In this document: one piece after another, positions 59,775 to 64,000 of the stretch
Layout: the number at the start of each line of letters is the position of its first letter
How positions within the stretch are numbered: the stretch's first letter is position 1
Assembly (NCBI RefSeq): GCF_041060425.1
Contig: NZ_JAULBC010000002.1
Location: 248,001-312,000, forward strand
Source: Danxiaibacter flavus
Lineage (GTDB): Bacteria; Bacteroidota; Bacteroidia; Chitinophagales; Chitinophagaceae
Direction of reading: 5' to 3'
Length of the DNA: 64,000 nt
Made by a program: the position numbers and the translations under genes
The notes under the pieces: model-generated
What the model was told of the DNA's origin: nothing
The model's database searches: none
Seen by the model: the letters and a program-made list of their open reading frames with translations, nothing else

Positions 59775-62700
59775 ATCAGAAAATTTCGCAGCTCATTTTT
59801 TTTATTTTTTTGGCAATAAATGCAATGGCCCAGCAAAAAACTACAGGCCGGGTTCTTAATGCCAAAACAGCCGAACCTTTAGCCAATGTAAGTGTACAGG
59901 TAAAGGGCACAAATACAGGCACTACCACAGATGCAAACGGAAAGTTTTCACTGCAGGTTCCAAATTCGAAGGCAGTATTAGTTATCTCATACACAGGATT
60001 TGCCTCCCAGGAAGTTACTGCTGGCTCAACAGATTTGGATAATATAAGATTACAGGAAGAAGCAAGCTCTTTGAACGAAGTTGTGGTTATCGGATATGGT
60101 ACTGCAAAGAAAAAAGACGTTACAGGTTCTGTCTCCAGTATTTCACCCAAAAGGCTGATGGATAAGCCAGTGGCCAATTTAGGACAAGCCCTGCAAAATA
60201 AAGTGGCTGGTGTTCAGGTTATTTCACAAGGCGCCGGCGTTCCGGGAGCAAAACCTATGATCCGTATACGTGGAACTAATTCTATCAACTCCAGTAATGA
60301 CCCTTTATTTGTTGTTGACGGAGTAGTGGGCGTTGCCAATCCTTTGTCTAATCTAAACCCTGCCGACATTGCTTCACTGGATGTATTGAAAGATGCGTCT
60401 TCTACTGCTATTTATGGTGCACGTGGAGCAAATGGTGTTATCATCATTACTACGAAGCGTGGTGTTAGCGGCAAAATACAGGTCGATTACAGTGGAAGCG
60501 GTTCTGTAGGCGTATTGCAAAGACATCTTTACACATTGAATGCCGATCAACTCATGTATGTTTATATGCAGGCGATGACCAATGGAACCAAATATGGAAC
60601 AATCAATGCCGGAAAGGATTTCCGTGGACCAACAGCTTCGGGTCAGTCTTTTTCTGAAATGCCCTGGTTGTTCAAACAAGTGCCAAAAGGCAGCTATATC
60701 GTTCCTTTAGTTGGAAAAGATAGTAACTACTATGCTCCAATCTATAATTCCGATTGGGAAAGTCTTATTTTCAAGCCATCCTTTTCGCACGACCATCACG
60801 TTGATATTCGTGGCGGCAGTGAGAATGCTAAATTCTCTTTGGCACTTGGGTATACCGATCAACAAGGCTTAATGAAAGAGTCCTACTTTAAGCGTATGAC
60901 CGCAAGGGTTACGGGCGATATCAAGTTGGCAAAGTGGTTAAATCTAAGCACTGCACTAGGATTTATTAAAAGTAAGCAATCTAATGATGATGGCATTACG
61001 CGCTCTACTGCTGAGGTTTGGAGTATTGTGCCTACAACTTATCCAAATGATCCTGCTCTTGGCTCCTATGCCGGTCGTTGGGGCACCAATGCAGATTTCA
61101 ACGTGGGCGAACAATGGTACAATGTGCTTTTCAGAAGGTCGCAAATTTATGGCACCAACAATACTGGCCAGGTAACCGGTAATGTTACCCTTAATGCCAA
61201 TATAACCAGGGACCTAAGCTTTAAAACTGATTTATCTATTGATTACAATGCTTATAAGAACAATAGGTATAGTGGAAAATTATACGGGGGTGATGGCAGT
61301 GCGAATATAGATGTATCTAATACTTACTATTGGCAGAACGAAAATTATTTTAATTACAATAAAACTTTTGGCTTTGATCATACTTTGAATGCTATAGTAG
61401 GTCTTTCATGGTCAAAAAACAGGTACGAGAATGTTTCTGCCTCCAACTCTGTATTCCTGTCTAATTTCTACGGTTATTCAAATCTTAGTGCAGGTGCGGC
61501 TACAAGACCTAACCCTTCAAGCGGCGACGGATCCAACGCTTTAAACTCTTATTTTGCCAGGATTAACTACGGTTATAAAGGAAAATACTTGTTAACCTTA
61601 ACCGGTCGTGAAGACGGGTCTTCTAAATTTGGTGCAAACAATAAATATGGATTTTTCCCATCTGCAGGCGTGGCCTGGAGAGCTTCTGAGGAGAATTTCA
61701 TGAAAAAATCCAAAGTCATATCCAACCTCAAATTACGCGCAAGTGTTGGTCGTACCGGTAACCAGGAAATCGGAAGTTATGTAACTCAATCTTATATTTC
61801 TACCGCCAGTGTTATAATGGGTGGTAGCACCTTAACCGGCCTTTATCCGAGCTCCGTTGGTAACCCTGACTTGAAATGGGAAACAACCATGCAGTCAGAT
61901 ATAGGATTAGAACTAGGGTTATTTGATGAAAGGATTAACCTTGGTTTGGACTTCTATCATAAAGTAACAAGTGATATGTTGCTTAATGTGCCGCTTCCTT
62001 ATTCAACTACAGCAGGTAGCGTAAGACAAAACTATGGCAAGGTACAAAACGAGGGCATGGAGTTAGCGTTGAGCACTCGTAACATCGAAACCAATAATTT
62101 CAGGTGGGGTACCGATTTAGTTGTAACAGCTAATAGAAATAAGATCCTTCAGCTTGGCCCTACAGGCGCACCAATTTATGATCAAACAGGTGCAGGAAAC
62201 GCCACTTCTGTTTTAATGGTTGGAAAGCCTATCGGTTCCTTTTTTGGACTTACCCGTGTTGGTGTATATAGCACGGAGGAAACTTCGTTGGCCGCCCGTT
62301 ATGGTATGAAGCCAGGCGATTTAAAATTTTACGATAGAAACAATGATGGCAAAATTGATTTGCTAACTGATGGAAGTATTATTGGAAATGCATTTCCAAA
62401 ATGGATCATTGGATTTAATAACCGCTTTGCTTACAAAAACTTTGATCTTGGACTTGACATTCAGATCGTGCAAGGCATAACCAAAGCATTTGTACATGAG
62501 TCTGCCGAAGATCGCCAGTTGGTTTCAGGAGGTTTGAATTCTACGCTTACAGCATGGCGACCAGATAACCAGAACACACAGGTTGCGCAAGTGCGTCCGG
62601 GAAACGGGGGAGCTTATTATCAGTCTTATACTGACACGCATGAAATGTATGATGGTTCATTTATAAGAGGTGCAAATGCTACACTAGGATACAGCTTTTC

Positions 62701-62902
62701 AAATAATGCTATCAAAAAAGCTGGTTTCCAAAAATTAAGAGTGTACCTGAATGCATCAAACTTCTTCCTGATCACTAAGGCTGCAGGATATGATCCTGAG
62801 GGTAGTTCACTTGATAAGCAAATTCCGTTGGTACCGAATACCGACAAATATCAATACCCGGTACCATCAGTTTATTCATTTGGTGTAAATCTCAGTTTAT
62901 AA
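59771..62902 (+). CDS. SusC/RagA TonB-linked outer-membrane transporter (second pair)
   Basis: 1043 residues, no STN domain. Signal peptide (ISQLIFFIFLAINAMAQ), carboxypeptidase-regulatory-like domain (about 20-100: TGRVLNAKTAEPLANVSVQV, ISYTGFASQEV), TonB-box-like LNEVVVIGYGTAKKKDV, plug with MIRIRGTNSINSSNDPLF and DVLKDASSTAIYGARGANG, then beta-barrel to YSFGVNLSL. Lacking STN, it is likely controlled otherwise than the locus at 40822, perhaps by a hybrid two-component or other system outside the window. The 860 bases upstream consist of degraded copies of its own start. Forms a complex with the SusD-like protein that follows after 20 bases. Confidence 0.96.
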   Translation: MNQKISQLIFFIFLAINAMAQQKTTGRVLNAKTAEPLANVSVQVKGTNTGTTTDANGKFSLQVPNSKAVLVISYTGFASQEVTAGSTDLDNIRLQEEASSLNEVVVIGYGTAKKKDVTGSVSSISPKRLMDKPVANLGQALQNKVAGVQVISQGAGVPGAKPMIRIRGTNSINSSNDPLFVVDGVVGVANPLSNLNPADIASLDVLKDASSTAIYGARGANGVIIITTKRGVSGKIQVDYSGSGSVGVLQRHLYTLNADQLMYVYMQAMTNGTKYGTINAGKDFRGPTASGQSFSEMPWLFKQVPKGSYIVPLVGKDSNYYAPIYNSDWESLIFKPSFSHDHHVDIRGGSENAKFSLALGYTDQQGLMKESYFKRMTARVTGDIKLAKWLNLSTALGFIKSKQSNDDGITRSTAEVWSIVPTTYPNDPALGSYAGRWGTNADFNVGEQWYNVLFRRSQIYGTNNTGQVTGNVTLNANITRDLSFKTDLSIDYNAYKNNRYSGKLYGGDGSANIDVSNTYYWQNENYFNYNKTFGFDHTLNAIVGLSWSKNRYENVSASNSVFLSNFYGYSNLSAGAATRPNPSSGDGSNALNSYFARINYGYKGKYLLTLTGREDGSSKFGANNKYGFFPSAGVAWRASEENFMKKSKVISNLKLRASVGRTGNQEIGSYVTQSYISTASVIMGGSTLTGLYPSSVGNPDLKWETTMQSDIGLELGLFDERINLGLDFYHKVTSDMLLNVPLPYSTTAGSVRQNYGKVQNEGMELALSTRNIETNNFRWGTDLVVTANRNKILQLGPTGAPIYDQTGAGNATSVLMVGKPIGSFFGLTRVGVYSTEETSLAARYGMKPGDLKFYDRNNDGKIDLLTDGSIIGNAFPKWIIGFNNRFAYKNFDLGLDIQIVQGITKAFVHESAEDRQLVSGGLNSTLTAWRPDNQNTQVAQVRPGNGGAYYQSYTDTHEMYDGSFIRGANATLGYSFSNNAIKKAGFQKLRVYLNASNFFLITKAAGYDPEGSSLDKQIPLVPNTDKYQYPVPSVYSFGVNLSL

Positions 62903-62922
62903 TTTAATAAATCAATTCATAC

Positions 62923-64000
62923 ATGAAAGTTATTGCTATGAAAAATAGTATAGCTGTAAGACTCGTCATATTATTCTCTACAGCATCCACGTTGTTTCTT
63001 ACAGGCTGCAAGAAATTTTTAGAAGAAAAGCCAACCTCTGCGTTAACTGATCAATACACATTTACCACGGCTGCAGAAGGAAGCGCGTTAGTTATCGGAG
63101 CCTACAGATCTATGGCCTCTTATACCGGTGGCGCGGGTGATTGGGGCAATTATCTTCCTGCAACCCTTGAATATCCTACCGGTAAGGCATATACTTCAGA
63201 TACGCATGTACAGTTTTGGAAATTTCAAACGAATCAAACTACCGGAGGCTTATTGCAAGACTTTGATAATTTCTGGAATAACAATTACCAGGGTGTTAGG
63301 GATTGTAACTTGTCGATCGCGAAAATACCAGGAATTACTGAGTGGTCGCCAGCTCAACGATCTGCAGCACTTGGAGAAGTTCGTACCCTTCGTGCATGGT
63401 ATTACTTTAACCTGGTACGTTATTTCGGCGACCTGGTAATGGATACTTCAGTTCTTAAAAGCGTTGCTGATGCCCAACAACCCCGCTCTTCTCTTAAGGC
63501 TATTTATGATAACGTAATTATTCCTGACCTGGAGTACGCTGTAAAGCAGAGCAGTTTAGCCGATGCAAAATCTACCAATGGCCGGGTGACCAAATTTGTG
63601 GCCAGAACAATTTTATCTGATGTATATCTTACCTGTGCAGGCTATCCTTACCAGGAAGTAGCAACGGATCCAACTAAAAACTGGTGCGTAGACGGACTGT
63701 TTGCTCAAAGTACATACCCGGTTAATACTTCAAGTGCCAGGGACTTTTTAACAAAGGCACAGGAACAACTGAACGTGTTATATGGTCAGTATACTTTAGG
63801 TACCTATAATGATCTGCATAACCCGGCAAAAAATAATTCCGGCGAAGCAATTTTTCAAATTCAATACCTGACCAACGTAAGTGAGATGACAGGGATCATA
63901 GCTGCTGCACTTCCAGGTCTCAGTCACGTTTCCATGTTCGGTGATGAATATGGCACCTTTATACCGAGCATCGGCTATTTTAATTCTTATAATCCGGCTG
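62923..64000 (+). CDS. SusD/RagB-like lipoprotein, 3' end cut by window
   Basis: Open from the ATG at 62923 to the right edge (about 359 codons) with no stop, so incomplete. A second ATG at 62938 is possible. Lipobox LFLTGCKKFL predicts surface anchoring. SusD features: EKPTSALTDQYTFTTAAEG near the N-terminus, the AEVRTLRAWYYFNLVRYFG-type helix (read as GEVRTLRAWYYFNLVRYFG, about 145-163), and VTKFVARTILSDVYLTCAGY. Partner of the susC gene upstream; binds the imported glycan at the cell surface. Confidence 0.94.
   Translation, partial: MKVIAMKNSIAVRLVILFSTASTLFLTGCKKFLEEKPTSALTDQYTFTTAAEGSALVIGAYRSMASYTGGAGDWGNYLPATLEYPTGKAYTSDTHVQFWKFQTNQTTGGLLQDFDNFWNNNYQGVRDCNLSIAKIPGITEWSPAQRSAALGEVRTLRAWYYFNLVRYFGDLVMDTSVLKSVADAQQPRSSLKAIYDNVIIPDLEYAVKQSSLADAKSTNGRVTKFVARTILSDVYLTCAGYPYQEVATDPTKNWCVDGLFAQSTYPVNTSSARDFLTKAQEQLNVLYGQYTLGTYNDLHNPAKNNSGEAIFQIQYLTNVSEMTGIIAAALPGLSHVSMFGDEYGTFIPSIGYFNSYNPA

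Overview
The window looks like a chromosome segment from a Bacteroidota bacterium of the Chitinophagaceae type. The evidence is two SusC/SusD pairs, an ECF sigma/FecR/STN-SusC signalling trio, family 20 glycosidases, DUF1080 and Gfo/Idh/MocA proteins, TAnnTTTG-like promoter boxes, TTG/GTG starts and few clear Shine-Dalgarno sites. Gene density is normal, but the intergenic spaces are crowded with short degenerate tandem repeats. No rRNA, CRISPR array or transposase was seen.

Layout. 1-1655: C-terminal part of an S15/CocE-type hydrolase cut by the left edge. 1980-11547: a type I restriction-modification cassette (hsdR ... hsdS ... hsdM) with extra genes inside it: a TcmP/three-Cys (Gp37/Gp68-like) pair, a small unknown protein, an hsdS 3' remnant and a 540-residue protein with a PD-(D/E)XK-like C-terminus. 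This is the main accessory island. 11867-21630: a secreted GH20 hexosaminidase, a LysM protein overlapping a rhodanese-thioredoxin lipoprotein, an rRNA m5C methyltransferase, a three-gene proton-translocating transhydrogenase operon and a small secreted protein. 21631-23426: gene-poor DNA with four terminator-like hairpins, ending at tRNA-Cys. 23604-38645: mostly housekeeping genes (nucleoside phosphorylase, dapF, CorA-type transporter, NUDIX, queuosine-precursor transporter, recF, DciA-like DUF721, CBS protein, DUF1232, OmpA/TSP3 protein, two AraC paralogues, acyltransferase, ung).

38869-55039 is a polysaccharide-utilisation-type locus: ECF sigma, FecR, STN-SusC, SusD, a beta-propeller/alpha-helical fusion protein, GH20, Gfo/Idh/MocA oxidoreductase, DUF1080 protein and a second propeller fusion. 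A plausible scheme is uptake of an amino-sugar-containing glycan through SusC/D with feedback through FecR and sigma, periplasmic cleavage by GH20, and oxidation-assisted (3-keto) glycoside cleavage by the oxidoreductase/DUF1080 pair. The substrate is inferred only. 55194-58505 holds a lone receiver protein, a coiled-coil protein and an EF-G-like GTPase. 59771 to the right edge is a second susC/susD pair.

Most unusual features: (1) five decayed tandem copies, about 160 bp each, of the leader plus signal-peptide-coding start of the second susC, stacked directly upstream of the intact gene; (2) the genes embedded in the type I RM cassette; (3) two paralogous propeller/helical-domain fusions of unknown activity in the glycan locus; (4) repeat arrays in opposite orientation flanking intrinsic terminators; (5) a nested REP-like inverted repeat at 13698-13843.
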